NCBI RefSeq assembly: GCF_010730575.1
Contig: NZ_AP022614.1
Span: 4,836,001 to 4,900,000 of the forward strand
Direction: 5' to 3'
Length of the DNA: 64,000 nucleotides
DNA from: Mycobacterium parmense
Lineage (GTDB): Bacteria > Actinomycetota > Actinomycetes > Mycobacteriales > Mycobacteriaceae
The notes below the pieces were generated by a model. It did not search any database. It saw nothing but the letters and a program-made list of their open reading frames with translations, and was not told where the DNA came from. The translations under genes and the position numbers were made by a program. Positions 8,240 through 17,838 of the stretch are shown here, one piece after another (position 1 is the first letter of the stretch; each line of letters starts with the position of its first letter).

Positions 8240-10434
8240 CCTTCGTCGACGGCGAAGAATGCGCGGCCGGAGCTTGGGCGTCGGGAACAGGCCCGCCCGT
8301 GACCGGTAGTGACGTGACGCTGCTGGAAGGTTCGACGTTTTGCATTTCGGCCTTATCGGGCGACGTCCATCGCGACCGGCCGCACGGACTGTTCGTGGCC
8401 GACACCCGAATGTTGTCCTGCTGGCGGCTTGTCATCGATGGCTCGCCGGTCCAAAACCTTTCCACGATCGAGGAACCGACCGAACCGTACCGCGCGATTT
8501 TCGTCGGCCGGACTCCGCCGCGTCAGTGGCTGGCGGACAGCACGATGCTGGTCCTGCGCGACAGGCTGGTTGGTGACGGTTTGCGCGAGGACGTGATCTT
8601 GCGCAACCTCGGCGCCGAGCCGGTGGGGGTCACCGTGACGCTGGCCGTCGATACGGACTTCGCGGATGTCTTCGCCGTCAAAGAGGGAAGGGTTCAGCCA
8701 CCGCACGGCCTGGCCGTCGACATAGGAACGGCATCAATGACTTTCACGCTCGCCGGGCCGGACGACACCCGCATTGCTCAGATCTCCGCCACCGGAGACC
8801 CGAGCGTCACACCAGGCAGATTCACCTTCCGGATCGTTGTTCCACAACGCTCCCAGTGGTCAACCTGTTTCGCCGTGGAAGCCACGACTGGAGGCAGGCG
8901 AGTTCAGCTTCGGCACAAATGTGGCGAACCGATAGATAGCAGCGCCCCCGCGCGACGGCTGCAGGCATGGCGGCTGTCGAATCCACTTATTGAGACCGGA
9001 CATTCGGCGCTGGATTGTTCACTGGAAGTGGGCACCCGCGACTTGGGCTCACTCCAGATCGAAGACCCGGCACAGCCGGGCTATCCGATTCTTGCCGCCG
9101 GTGCACCCTGGTTCATGACGCTATTCGGGCGAGATTCCCTCTTGACCGCGTGGATGGCCTTAGGCTTGGACTCCCGCTTGGCGCTGAACACTTTGCGCAC
9201 CCTGGCCAGGCTGCAGGGGACCCGGGTGGATCCACTGACGGAGGAGGAGCCGGGCCGCATCCTGCATGAGGTGCGTTTGGGCAGGGAGGCGGCGCTGACG
9301 CTGGGCGGAGGTACCACATACTACGGCACCGCTGACGCCACACCACTTTTCGTCATGCTGCTCGCCGAGCTCGATCGGTGGGGAGCTCTTCCCGACGCTG
9401 ACCGGCCCGCCCTGGTGGCCGCGGCAGACCGTGCCATGGAGTGGATCCTGCAGTATGGTGACGCTGACGGAGACGGTTACGTGGAGTACCGCCGACACAC
9501 CGACCGCGGCTTGGTGAACCAGGGCTGGAAAGACTCCTTCGACGGTGTCAACCATGCCGACGGGCATCTCGCCTCACCCCCGATAGCGCTGTGCGAGGTA
9601 CAGGGCTACGTGTACGCAGCGTTTCAGGCCCGGGCGTTTCTCGCCGAGGGAGACGGTGACCCGGGCTGCGCGCAGCAGTGGCGCAGCAGGGCCGCGCGGC
9701 TGAAGGCGGCGTTCAACCTGGCCTTCTGGATGCCCGAACAACAGGCGTTCGCCCTGGCGCTCGACGGCGGCAAACATCAAGTCGATGCCGTCGCGTCGAA
9801 CATGGGGCACTGCCTGTGGACGGGGATCGTCGACGACGACAAGGCCGCCGCGGTGGCCGCGCATCTCGTAGGCCCTGCGCTGAACTCCGGCTTCGGTGTG
9901 CGGACCCTCGCCGCCGACATGAACGCCTACAACCCGATGAGCTACCACAACGGCTCGGTGTGGCCGCACGACACCGCGATCGTCGTCGCCGGGCTAGCCA
10001 ATTACGGTTTTGCCCAAGAGGCTCAACAGATTGCGTTGGGGCTTCTCGATGCTTCCGACTACTTCGGGGGGCGGCTGCCCGAGCTGTTCTGCGGCTTTCC
10101 GCGTGCCGAGTTCTCGCGTCCCGTGCCGTATCCGACGTCGTGTTCGCCGCAAGCCTGGGCCGCTGCGTCGTCGCGCCTGGTGCTGCGCAGCCTGCTGCGA
10201 TTCAACCCCGACATTCCGCACGGCCAGGTTCAGGTGTGTCCGATTGCTCCGGGTCGGTTCTTGCCTGTGCGCCTGCACAACGTCCCCCTCGCAGGCACCC
10301 GGATCAGCCTCACCGTCGACGCACACGGCGGCGTCGATGTGTGCGACCTTCCCCCAGGAGTCCGGCTGGTTACCGCCGAGCCCAGGCGTTCGCCCGGTCG
10401 CGCTTCGGCACAGCAGCACGATCGAAGTCACTGA
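8236..10434 (+). CDS. amylo-alpha-1,6-glucosidase / glycogen-debranching-type protein
   Basis: 732 aa from the GTG at 8236, which overlaps the glycosyltransferase stop; an upstream in-frame start would bury it in that gene. Residues ~20-230 form the beta-rich N-terminal glycogen-debranching domain (GDVHRDRPHGLFVADTRML, then DTDFADVFAVKEG). Residues ~290-650 form an (alpha/alpha)6-barrel glycosidase with GRDSLLTAWMALGL, NQGWKDSFDG and YNPMSYHNGSVWPHDTA. Acidic residues in these blocks are likely catalytic. The family cleaves alpha-1,6 branches or related glucosides. Coupling to a GT-B transferase supports an alpha-glucan pathway. Confidence 0.85.
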   Translation: MTFVDGEECAAGAWASGTGPPVTGSDVTLLEGSTFCISALSGDVHRDRPHGLFVADTRMLSCWRLVIDGSPVQNLSTIEEPTEPYRAIFVGRTPPRQWLADSTMLVLRDRLVGDGLREDVILRNLGAEPVGVTVTLAVDTDFADVFAVKEGRVQPPHGLAVDIGTASMTFTLAGPDDTRIAQISATGDPSVTPGRFTFRIVVPQRSQWSTCFAVEATTGGRRVQLRHKCGEPIDSSAPARRLQAWRLSNPLIETGHSALDCSLEVGTRDLGSLQIEDPAQPGYPILAAGAPWFMTLFGRDSLLTAWMALGLDSRLALNTLRTLARLQGTRVDPLTEEEPGRILHEVRLGREAALTLGGGTTYYGTADATPLFVMLLAELDRWGALPDADRPALVAAADRAMEWILQYGDADGDGYVEYRRHTDRGLVNQGWKDSFDGVNHADGHLASPPIALCEVQGYVYAAFQARAFLAEGDGDPGCAQQWRSRAARLKAAFNLAFWMPEQQAFALALDGGKHQVDAVASNMGHCLWTGIVDDDKAAAVAAHLVGPALNSGFGVRTLAADMNAYNPMSYHNGSVWPHDTAIVVAGLANYGFAQEAQQIALGLLDASDYFGGRLPELFCGFPRAEFSRPVPYPTSCSPQAWAAASSRLVLRSLLRFNPDIPHGQVQVCPIAPGRFLPVRLHNVPLAGTRISLTVDAHGGVDVCDLPPGVRLVTAEPRRSPGRASAQQHDRSH

Positions 10435-10557
10435 GCTGAGTCGCCTTCGTTGGCAGCTCGTCGGCATCCCGGCGCTCGGCTATTTGCGCCGGCCGCCAAA
10501 GGCATTCACGATTTCGCGGCGCGAATTGCGTCGCGTGAACGGTGTCCGGCAACAAGC

Positions 10558-11328
10558 TCAGGGGGCCCGGCAGCCGCGCTCAGCTCCATCGTGCTGCTCA
10601 TCGCCTCCTCGCTTCGCGCAGTCGACAAGCCGTCTGGCCACTTCCCGCAGCGGGGTATTGGTCTGTTGCGAGATCGCTCTTAGCATCGCGAAGGCGTGAG
10701 CGGCGTCGACACCGAAGCGTTCCATGATCATGCCCTTGGCTTGTCCGATGACGTCGCGGGTGGCAAGCGCGGCCTTGAATTGGCGCTCCTGTTCGTCGTG
10801 CATGAATGCGATCGCCGCATGGTTGGCCAGCATCGCGCCAACCGCCTCGGAGTCGGGCCCGAAGGCGTCAGTTCGGAAGCCGAAAAGAGTCAACGTGGCC
10901 CAGGTCGCCCGTGGCAGGTCTATCGGAGACGACAAGACGCTGTGCACCCCGGCGGTGGTCGCCGAAGGCGTGAATCGCGGCCATCGGGTATCGGTGCGCA
11001 GATCGTTGCAGCAAGTCGCCTTCTTTGCGGTGATCGCCTCCAGGCATGGACCGTGGCCGGCGGCTTGCTGAGCCATGTCCAGCGACGAGGTCAGCTGCGA
11101 TGTCGCTATGATCGATCGCAGGTGGCCGTCTTCGATTACTGAGACTTTCGCGCAGTCCGCCCCCGGTATCAACGCCAATGAGGCACTGGTCAGCTCGCTG
11201 AGGGCGTCCTCGATGCCCGTTGTGCCGACCATCGCACCGGCCAGTCTTGCGATCGTCGACTGAATTGCCTTGCCGCGGCGCCCGTGGCGAATCTGCTCGG
11301 GATCCGAGAAGTGACTTATCGCGACCAT
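10558..11328 (-). CDS. GAF-ANTAR transcription antitermination regulator
   Basis: 256 aa from the ATG at 11326-11328. Residues ~20-165 form a GAF sensory domain with a CCNDL-type conserved segment. The C-terminus is an ANTAR RNA-binding domain: RDVIGQAKGMIMERFGVDA, then AFAMLRAISQQTNTPL and REVARRLVD. ANTAR proteins bind paired hairpins in nascent mRNA and block termination. In mycobacteria they regulate lipid and redox genes. No obvious dual-hexaloop target was found beside it. It converges with the debranching-enzyme gene. The upstream ribosome-binding site is weak, so the start is uncertain by up to 15 codons. Confidence 0.85.
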   Translation of the reverse strand: MVAISHFSDPEQIRHGRRGKAIQSTIARLAGAMVGTTGIEDALSELTSASLALIPGADCAKVSVIEDGHLRSIIATSQLTSSLDMAQQAAGHGPCLEAITAKKATCCNDLRTDTRWPRFTPSATTAGVHSVLSSPIDLPRATWATLTLFGFRTDAFGPDSEAVGAMLANHAAIAFMHDEQERQFKAALATRDVIGQAKGMIMERFGVDAAHAFAMLRAISQQTNTPLREVARRLVDCAKRGGDEQHDGAERGCRAP

Positions 11329-11753
11329 GGCGAAGCCGTTTCGGAGAAAACGTGGTGCCTCGCCGCAAACCATTGCCGCATAACCGGTTTCGTTGTACCC
11401 ATAGCACCCCCAGATTTTCCGATGGGTATTACGTCACTGCTGTACGACTATGCCAACCGGAGTGGAGTTCGAGCGTCGACCCGGCAGATCAATAAATGGA
11501 ATGCAACGTCGACCTCGCGGAGCCACTGGCGCCCGAGTCTCGGCGATACGAGAGGCGTGAAACCCCCCGTGCGTCGTGTCGGCCCACTCACCTGACTGAG
11601 GGCCCCGACGTGCCGTGGGGCGCTTCATCAGTTAAGAATGTTAAGTAAGCTCGGAGGCGTGGGACCGGCTGATATCGGCTCATCAACGCGACGCCCATAA
11701 TGGGAAATGCAACACGGGCCCGATAACTTCGCAGGTGGAGGGCGGATGCGGCG
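11329..11753. other. divergent regulatory spacer (GAF-ANTAR / AraC)
   Basis: About 425 bp between two divergent regulator genes, with AT-rich patches near 11390-11500 and 11630-11650, the latter holding the direct repeat TTAAGAATGTTAAG. It is expected to carry both promoters. No gene is recognised. Confidence 0.45.
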
Positions 11754-12779
11754 GTGAACTGGGACGGTCAGCGACCCGTCGCGAACCACCTCGATGCGTT
11801 GACGTCCGATTGGGCGCAACTAGCGGACACGACGGATATCGACGAAGCGACGGAGATCCTGCGGCCCACGTTTTTCCCTGTCGCGATCACGCCGTGCGGT
11901 AGGGGCCCGTTACACATTCGCGTCAAGGCCGAGCAGCTGCCGCTGCTCAGTATCGGCTACCTCGACCTCGGTGGTGAGGCGATGATGCGGGCAGCTGACA
12001 TACCCGGCTACCAGATCGCCGTCGCGGTGTCGGGTCACAGCGTGACCAAGTGGCCCGATGGTCACGCAACGACCGTCACATCGCCCGGGTCGGCGACGGT
12101 CTTCCGCCCCGGCACGGATGTCGAACATCTGTGGTCACACGGTTGCGGCCAGCTCGGTATCAAGCTCGTCCCGGCCGAGCTGACTCGCGAGCTGGAGAAT
12201 TTGCTCGACCGCTCGATTGGTAAGCCCGTGGAGTTCGCTCGCCGGCTGGACCTGACGGACAGGTCGTCGCAAAGTTGGCTGAGTTTGGTAGCGGTTCTGG
12301 CGCGAGAGTCCGGCAACGATGCCGGAATACTCACGCATCGGCTCGCCGCTTCGAATTTGCAGCATCTGCTCCTCGAGGGTCTGCTGCTCACGCAGCCGCA
12401 CAACTACACGCACGCACTCCGTCAGGACGGTCGGCCCGCCTCCGCAGCGGCGGTCCAGCAGTCAATCGACTTGATGCGGAGTTATCCGGAAGCGGAGTGG
12501 ACGACCGCGGCACTTGCCCGCGCGACGGGTGTCAGCGCGAGGGCACTGCAGAAGGCGTTCGCCCAGGCGGGCGAGGCGCCGCCTATGACGTACCTGCGCC
12601 ATTTACGGTTGCAACGGGTACGCGCCGAACTGGCCGACGCGTCGCGGGCACGGCCCTCGGCGGCGGTCACGACGGTGGCGAGCCGGTGGGGATTCGTGCA
12701 CCTCGGCCGGTTCGCTCAGCAGTACCGTCAATTGTTCGGTGAATCCCCGTCACAGACGCTTCGCGTGTCGTACCGCTAA
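11754..12779 (+). CDS. AraC-family transcriptional regulator (copy 1)
   Basis: 341 aa, GTG start preceded by GGAGGG. Residues ~25-210 form the AraC_binding_2-type sensor (LPLLSIGYLDLGG, SGHSVTKWPDGH). The last ~110 residues form the double HTH: EWTTAALARATGVSARALQ as the first motif and RWGFVHLGRFAQQYRQLFG as the second. AlkS/FeaR-like regulators of this build activate catabolic operons. It is a clear paralog of the regulator at 15488-16492; both share the QPHNYT linker. The 3' end overlaps the convergent STAS gene by 4 bp. Confidence 0.9.
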   Translation: MNWDGQRPVANHLDALTSDWAQLADTTDIDEATEILRPTFFPVAITPCGRGPLHIRVKAEQLPLLSIGYLDLGGEAMMRAADIPGYQIAVAVSGHSVTKWPDGHATTVTSPGSATVFRPGTDVEHLWSHGCGQLGIKLVPAELTRELENLLDRSIGKPVEFARRLDLTDRSSQSWLSLVAVLARESGNDAGILTHRLAASNLQHLLLEGLLLTQPHNYTHALRQDGRPASAAAVQQSIDLMRSYPEAEWTTAALARATGVSARALQKAFAQAGEAPPMTYLRHLRLQRVRAELADASRARPSAAVTTVASRWGFVHLGRFAQQYRQLFGESPSQTLRVSYR

Positions 12780-13162
12780 CCGTGACGTTGCGCTTCGCCG
12801 ACCGTCGCATAGATTTCGAACCGCTCGGTCAGATCAGCCGCGGCGAGGGCTCTCGCGACCGGACCGGTCGGCGAGGTAACCAGGCAGATAGAAGTGTCGG
12901 ACTCTGCCGCCAACGCGGTAGCGCCGACCAAGGCCTCGACGGCGGTGTCATCGATGGACGTCGCGGCAGAAAGCTCTAACACCAGCTGCGCCGGCGCTTG
13001 CGTCAATTCGTCGGCGACGGCGCGGCACAACACCGCTCGCGTTTCGCCGTCGAGGGAACCTGACGCGTGGATGATGCTGGTGCCAGCGGGAAGTCGTTGC
13101 ACGGTGCAAGAGAACGACCCACCCTGTTGACCTTCTGTTTGACTCGCGCTAACTGACTCCAC
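12776..13162 (-). CDS. STAS-domain protein (anti-anti-sigma-like)
   Basis: 128 aa. A STAS fold is visible: a beta strand with IIHASGSLDGETRAVL, then LVLELSAATSIDDTAVEAL, where a Ser/Thr is normally phosphorylated by an anti-sigma kinase; here SIDD occupies that site. Such proteins release a sigma factor by binding its anti-sigma factor. No anti-sigma kinase or sigma factor is adjacent, so the partner lies elsewhere. The GTG start lies directly against GGGAGG, too close for a normal ribosome-binding site, so a slightly different start is possible. Confidence 0.75.
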   Translation of the reverse strand: MESVSASQTEGQQGGSFSCTVQRLPAGTSIIHASGSLDGETRAVLCRAVADELTQAPAQLVLELSAATSIDDTAVEALVGATALAAESDTSICLVTSPTGPVARALAAADLTERFEIYATVGEAQRHG

Positions 13163-13402
13163 CTCCCTAGTGCTTCTAAAGAGTCAAGCAAGCAAACGTC
13201 GGGTCTCGATATCCGCCGAGCGACGCGGCGCTGTCCGAACTGCGTCGCGCCCTGATTAATCGAACACTCTCGTGTTGGTCGGTCGACGCGGACGACCACC
13301 GGCCTACCCATCGCAACGAGGGCAACGGAGCCATCGATCAACTATGTAAGGAACCCGTTGAGCCCAGTGGCGGCCGACCGGCATCGCTGATGTCGGCGTT
13401 TC

Positions 13403-15142
13403 CTAATTCGACGGCCCCCGCTCGCCGGTTCCGCTGGCCGGCGTCATCGGCTGCGTATCCCCGAGCATCTCGGAAATCTTTATCGCTAGGTGCAGGTTGA
13501 GGCGCGCCTCCACGTTCTGCAGGTCGCGGCCGGAAATGTCGCGAATGCGTCCGAGGCGGTAACGAAGGGTACTGCGGTGGATATTGAGCGCGCTCGCCGC
13601 GTGATCGTAATTTCCTCCGGAATCCAGATAGCGCGCCAAGGTGTTGACCAGGTCGGCGTTCTTGTCCTGGTCGTATGCCACCAGGGGTCCCAGCCATTCC
13701 GCTAAGAATTCACGAACCTCGGGGCTGTTGCCGCTCGGATCGACGATTCGGCAGACGCCCAGGTCGTCGAAACGACGGAAGCCGTGCCCGCCTACCGAAG
13801 CTTTCTGCACACGCAAGGTTCGCCGGGCCTCAGCAAAGGACCGCGGCAGCTCGGAGGGAGTCAGCGCGACCGACCCGATCGCGATCCATCCGCGCCCGTT
13901 CCCGACAGCCGCGGAGATCGCACGATACAGAGACCGCGGTTGGGGCACATCCTCGGTCAGCAGGACTGTCATCGACGGGCGGCGCGCGCAAAGCGGATGC
14001 AAACCGGCGGACGTGGCCCACCGAGTGGCCGAGCGGGCGATCAAATCGCCGCCGATTTCGGCGCTCCACTGCAAAACAGTCACCCGATGCGGCCTGCGCA
14101 GGTTGTAACCAAGCGCCTCGCCCCGGGCGTATGCCGTGGCGTTGTCGGTTCCGGCGAGCAGATCGTCGACTAGGTCCCGACTCAGTCGCACCTCGGTTTC
14201 TGCGAGTGAGCGCTGATGGGAGAATTCGACCGCCAACACCGCGGCCGCGTATTCCAGCGCGAAGATGTCGAGTCGATCAGCCCGGCGCTGCGGATCGTGC
14301 AGCACAACGACTCCGAGGAAATCCGCCTTCACGCGGATAAGGCTGAATATCCGGTTCCCGCAGTCGCTGTAATGTCCATGCGACCCCGCGCTGCGAATTA
14401 CGTCTTCGCGGTTGCCCCCGCCGATCGCCCGGTATGTGGTGGGAATCGGCGCGGGCGACCATGCTCGCAGGTTCCCAAACATGTCCTCGATTGACACTGG
14501 CAACGAGGTCAGCTCGTGCAATGCGTCTGCAATGCCGGCCGCATCCGCTGATCCGGACAGGTTGGTCAGCGCCTTATGGATGTGGTCGCGCCGCTCGAGT
14601 TCGGCCACGCTGCGTGACAACCGGTGGATCGTTCTCTCGTGTCTGTCAGTCAGCTCCCTGAGCTGGATGTGTCGGCGTCGTTCCCTTTCGATGGCGTCGG
14701 CGCTTGTCATCGCCATGGCCGCCTGCTGCGCGAGTACTTTGAGCAACACCAACTCGTGGTAGGAGGAGGGATTCGGGGCGCGGACGACCAGGACACCGGT
14801 GACGGTACTGGCGGTGCGCAGCGTGACCGCATACCGCCAAATCGAGTCGGAAAGCGCGATCTCGCTATCGACGCCCACGCTCGCGGCGACTGCCGCATCG
14901 AGGGCACTGTCCAGCGACCGGTCAGGATCGCTGTTACGGATCAGGGATCCGTCGACCACCCGATAGGCGGTTTCTGTGGCGTAGTTGCCCAGGGATTGCA
15001 CTGCGTCCGCGGCCAAGGTCAGTACGGCGCTGGCTGGGCGACCGTCGAACATCAACGAAGACAGGATGAAAACGCCGTACAAGCTCGGAAGCTCGCCACG
15101 GTAATCAATGCCCAACTCCGGTAATGACGTGTCGACAGTCAT
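13403..15142 (-). CDS. PucR-family transcriptional regulator (copy 2)
   Basis: 579 aa, ATG preceded by GAGGTGAGCC. It opens with SLYGVFILSSLMFDGRPAS and has a GAF-like sensor (about 20-150), a coiled stretch (about 155-190, QLRELTDRHERTIHRLSRS) and a CdaR/GGDEF-like middle (LSRDLVDDLLAGTDNATAY). The terminal PucR HTH reads SGGNYDHAASALNIHRSTL with RYRLGRI following. It is strongly similar over its whole length to the regulator at 50489-52195 beside the monooxygenase operon, implying a duplicated sensor for related effectors. A possible sigma-F-like promoter sits about 40 bp upstream. Confidence 0.88.
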   Translation of the reverse strand: MTVDTSLPELGIDYRGELPSLYGVFILSSLMFDGRPASAVLTLAADAVQSLGNYATETAYRVVDGSLIRNSDPDRSLDSALDAAVAASVGVDSEIALSDSIWRYAVTLRTASTVTGVLVVRAPNPSSYHELVLLKVLAQQAAMAMTSADAIERERRRHIQLRELTDRHERTIHRLSRSVAELERRDHIHKALTNLSGSADAAGIADALHELTSLPVSIEDMFGNLRAWSPAPIPTTYRAIGGGNREDVIRSAGSHGHYSDCGNRIFSLIRVKADFLGVVVLHDPQRRADRLDIFALEYAAAVLAVEFSHQRSLAETEVRLSRDLVDDLLAGTDNATAYARGEALGYNLRRPHRVTVLQWSAEIGGDLIARSATRWATSAGLHPLCARRPSMTVLLTEDVPQPRSLYRAISAAVGNGRGWIAIGSVALTPSELPRSFAEARRTLRVQKASVGGHGFRRFDDLGVCRIVDPSGNSPEVREFLAEWLGPLVAYDQDKNADLVNTLARYLDSGGNYDHAASALNIHRSTLRYRLGRIRDISGRDLQNVEARLNLHLAIKISEMLGDTQPMTPASGTGERGPSN

Positions 15143-15180
15143 GGCTCACCTCGCGATTTCCCGGCCTGACCTCTGCGCTG

Positions 15181-15205
15181 TACCCGGGACGGCACCGATC
15201 CAACC
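15181..15205 (-). promoter_or_regulatory. possible sigma-F-like promoter for the PucR gene
   Basis: Read leftward, GGTTG (15205-15201), a 15-nt spacer and GGGTA (15185-15181) approximate the mycobacterial sigma-F consensus GGTTT-N15/16-GGGTA, with one mismatch in the -35. It ends 38 bp before the ATG of the PucR gene. This is a match by eye only. Confidence 0.3.
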
Positions 15206-15487
15206 AATGGGGGAAAACAGCGGTCTATAAGGATATCCGTTGAACGACAATCGATCTCGCGTCACTTCAGCGCGAAATCGGCCCACCGCTGCCAATTGCC
15301 GTCGCCAATTTGGGCCTCGCAGGGCGAAGAGTCTGGCCCGGATATAGGCGGCAGACGGCGTGGGCCTGCGTTCGGACAGATCCAGGCCCGAAACGACGAT
15401 CTTGATGATCGGCAGGACGGCCTGCCGGTGCCGGGCAGGGCGACGGAGGCGGTCGTGTCACCGGCGGGTTGCTCGTAGCCTCCGCCG
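15206..15487. other. intergenic, no gene recognised
   Basis: Together with the PucR promoter region (from 15143) this is a 345-bp gap between two leftward regulator genes. Open frames here are compositionally noisy and lack ribosome-binding sites. Confidence 0.45.
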
Positions 15488-16492
15488 CTAACGAGGCGAC
15501 GTGGGAGGACGGTCGCCGACCCGGTTTCGCAGCGTTTCCGAGGGGGTTTCGCCGAACAGCTGATGATATTGACTGGCGAACCTGCCAAGGTGCACGAACC
15601 CCCAACGCCCCGCGACCATCGTTACCGTGACCGACTCGGGTGAGCCAGCGGCGAGTTCTGTGTGCGCCCGATGTAGGCGCAGCCGCCGCAGGTATGCCAT
15701 CGGCGAGGGCTGGTCGGACCGCTCAAATGCCCGCTGCAGCGCTCGTGCGCTGACCCCGGTCTCTCGTGCCAGTTCGGCAGTGCTCCAAAGTGTTTCCGGG
15801 TGCGCGTGCATCAGATCGATCGCGCGCTTCGCGACAGTGGTGCTTGCCGCCCCTTCACTTTCAGCCAAAGCCTCGGTGTAATTGTGGGGTTGTATTTGCA
15901 GCAGGCCCTGGATCAGCAGAAGCTGCAAGTTCGCCACGGCGAGCCGGTGGTTGAGAAGCCCGTCCTGGCGCCCGACTTCACGGGCCAGGAGCCAGACTAG
16001 GTGGTACCAATCGTGGGCGGCGGTGGTGCTCAGACTGAACTGCCGGGCAAACGTAATCCGTTTGCGCACAGGGCGGTTGAGCATGGCTTCCAGCTGCCGA
16101 CGCATCTGCGGTTCAGAAACCTTCAGACAGATCTGACCGCAGTCGCCCGACCAGTCGAGCACGCACGGCATGCCCGGTGTGAACACCGCGACTGACCCGT
16201 TCGTCGTCTTGACGAGCTGGCCGTCACGCCAACGGCTCACCGCCCTGCCTGACAACGGGGCATCAATGTAATAGTCAGTTACGTCGTTTGCCCGGATGGT
16301 GACGTCGGCGCCGAAGCCAAGATAGCCCGCGGTGATCAGCGGGAGTTGCACCGCGTTCATCTGCATGTTCACCGATCTGGCCTTGTTAGGGATCAGCTCG
16401 GCGGTGACATAGACGCGGCCCAAAGCGTTGGCCGCCTCATCGACGTCCGTTGCCCGGACCTCGGGCGCCAGGTCGAAGGGTAACTCGGTCAT
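15488..16492 (-). CDS. AraC-family transcriptional regulator (copy 2)
   Basis: 334 aa from the ATG at 16490-16492, which has GGGAG five bases upstream; the open frame extends 33 codons further but without a better site. It has an N-terminal AraC_binding_2 sensor (LPLITAGYLGFGADVTI, GDCGQICLKVSE). The C-terminal double HTH reads LWSTAELARETGVSARALQ and GRWGFVHLGRFASQYHQLF. It is a full-length paralog of the regulator at 11754-12779, sharing QPHNYTEAL and the conserved HTH core. The two AraC genes flank a STAS gene and a PucR gene, which suggests a local block of regulators built by duplication. Confidence 0.88.
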   Translation of the reverse strand: MTELPFDLAPEVRATDVDEAANALGRVYVTAELIPNKARSVNMQMNAVQLPLITAGYLGFGADVTIRANDVTDYYIDAPLSGRAVSRWRDGQLVKTTNGSVAVFTPGMPCVLDWSGDCGQICLKVSEPQMRRQLEAMLNRPVRKRITFARQFSLSTTAAHDWYHLVWLLAREVGRQDGLLNHRLAVANLQLLLIQGLLQIQPHNYTEALAESEGAASTTVAKRAIDLMHAHPETLWSTAELARETGVSARALQRAFERSDQPSPMAYLRRLRLHRAHTELAAGSPESVTVTMVAGRWGFVHLGRFASQYHQLFGETPSETLRNRVGDRPPTSPR

Positions 16493-16975
16493 TGTCGCTC
16501 CCAGCCTGGACTCGGCGGATGGTGTCTTCCGCTTCACTGAAACCCACATGCTACCGCCAGCAGTACCGGCCCGGATCCCACAGCAAAGCACTCAGCGCAT
16601 CCCGCCGGAGCTGAGCTAATCGAGTAGGAGATCCGCTCATCTCCAACCTGCGTGTCCCCGTTGGCGGGAAACGGACAGTTTGGGGCGCTTATCGGATATC
16701 ACACGGCTGTATCGGTCCGCTTTGCTACACCGAGGGCCCGACGCGAGGGGAGGCGACGTGAACGAACCAGGCTCTGAGGCCGACGACTGCTGGCTGCTTC
16801 GGCATTGTGGGAGTCAACGGGGTGATCACCGTAAACGTCGAAGTGAAGCGAATGACATCGCGATCACGGGTGGCGTCATCGCCCCGGCAAGACGCTGCGC
16901 GAGGCCACCGAAGCGCCAACCAACTGCTCACGCGAGGCCGGGACGCCATTTAAGCAAATACTGCGAGAGGCAGCT
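16493..16975. other. divergent spacer, no convincing gene
   Basis: About 480 bp between the AraC gene and the small rightward gene at 16976. A 73-codon frame (GTG 16758, with GGGGAGG upstream) runs into the TTG start of the next gene with a 4-bp overlap, but its sequence is Arg/Pro-rich and noise-like. The remainder should hold two promoters. Confidence 0.4.
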
Positions 16976-17236
16976 TTGAGAACCGCAGTCGTCTTTCGAA
17001 CGTATGCCAAGGCGTTGAAGAAAAGGTGTGAGCAGGCCAACTACGGCGAGCCGGATGAAGTCCAGTTCGAGATGTGCGAATTCACCGATGGCAGAGTGGC
17101 TCAACGCTGGCGCGTGGGCGCGCGAAGCTGCGTGTGGTGGGACTCGTTAGAAGATCTCTACGCCATCCATGTCTACGCGCACCCCGATTACGGCACGCGC
17201 GTCGAATGGTCAGACGGCTACGTAGAGGAACTATAG
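16976..17236 (+). CDS. small conserved hypothetical protein
   Basis: 86 aa, TTG start preceded by AGAGG. The protein is well composed, with no low complexity: MRTAVVFRTYAKALKKRCEQ, then an acidic-aromatic C-terminal half with VWWDSLEDLYAIHVYAHPD and WSDGYVEEL. A mixed alpha/beta fold with a Trp-rich core seems likely. I cannot assign a family or function. The distinct amino-acid composition compared with the surrounding noise frames is the main reason to believe it is real. Confidence 0.6.
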   Translation: MRTAVVFRTYAKALKKRCEQANYGEPDEVQFEMCEFTDGRVAQRWRVGARSCVWWDSLEDLYAIHVYAHPDYGTRVEWSDGYVEEL

Positions 17237-17658
17237 CCGTGCCCGGTGCCGTGAAACGTCGTGGCGGGCGACTACAGGCTGGCCTGTCGATGCACCGAAA
17301 GCCAACGGTGGCACAGCACTTCGCTCCGGGGAGATCGTAGACCGAGCCGACCAACGCCGGGATCCGCGGCCGCGCACGCTTGAGGCTCCACCGGGGGTAG
17401 CTGTCTATAGCTTGACAGAGCAGACGGGCCACGCGGGCTCAACGCAATCGGCGCCTGGCGGACGGATACGGCCGGCTCAGCGGAAAGCCTCGACATGTGA
17501 TGCGCTGAGCCGAGAGGTGTAGCTGCTCATCTGTCTCTTCAGGCCTATTCAGGCCCCAGCATCTTGTGCTGCAGTGCCCAGTTCTGCGGTGGCCCAGTCG
17601 GGCAAGGTTAGAGGCCCGGGTGTCCGTCTCGGACCCGACAAACCCTCAGGAGCCCGAT
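17237..17658. other. intergenic upstream of the baeRF operon
   Basis: About 420 bp. It contains a CTGTC-N8-GACAG dyad near 17400-17417 with an embedded TTGACA-like -35, and a direct repeat TTCAGGCC/ATTCAGGCC near 17538-17556. One of these may mark the operon promoter. No gene is recognised. Confidence 0.4.
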
Positions 17659-17838
17659 ATGACAACAGCCGACGAAAACAGAGAGCGCGACTTTCTCGCG
17701 AAGTGCATCGCCGACGCTTACCAGATGCTCGACATCATTCCCGGGGTGAATCCCAATGGCGCCGCGCTGGTGTGGCTTGCCGATCAGTTCATGCAGGTGC
17801 GTCGCCGAACTGAGAGCCAACTTGCGTCGACAACATGA
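17659..17838 (+). CDS. small hypothetical protein coupled to the baeRF gene
   Basis: 59 aa, ATG with AGGAG six bases upstream. Sequence: MTTADENRERDFLAKCIADA, then YQMLDIIPGVNPNGAALVW, a mostly helical small protein. Its TGA overlaps the ATG of the next gene (ATGA), so the two are translationally coupled and probably act together. No family is recognised. The strong ribosome-binding site and the overlap support it as real. Confidence 0.65.
   Translation: MTTADENRERDFLAKCIADAYQMLDIIPGVNPNGAALVWLADQFMQVRRRTESQLASTT

Noticed and set aside
16758..16979. 73-codon rightward frame with GGGGAGG and a 4-bp overlap with the next gene.
   Set aside because: The sequence is Arg/Pro-rich and typical of an out-of-frame reading; junction signals alone were not convincing.
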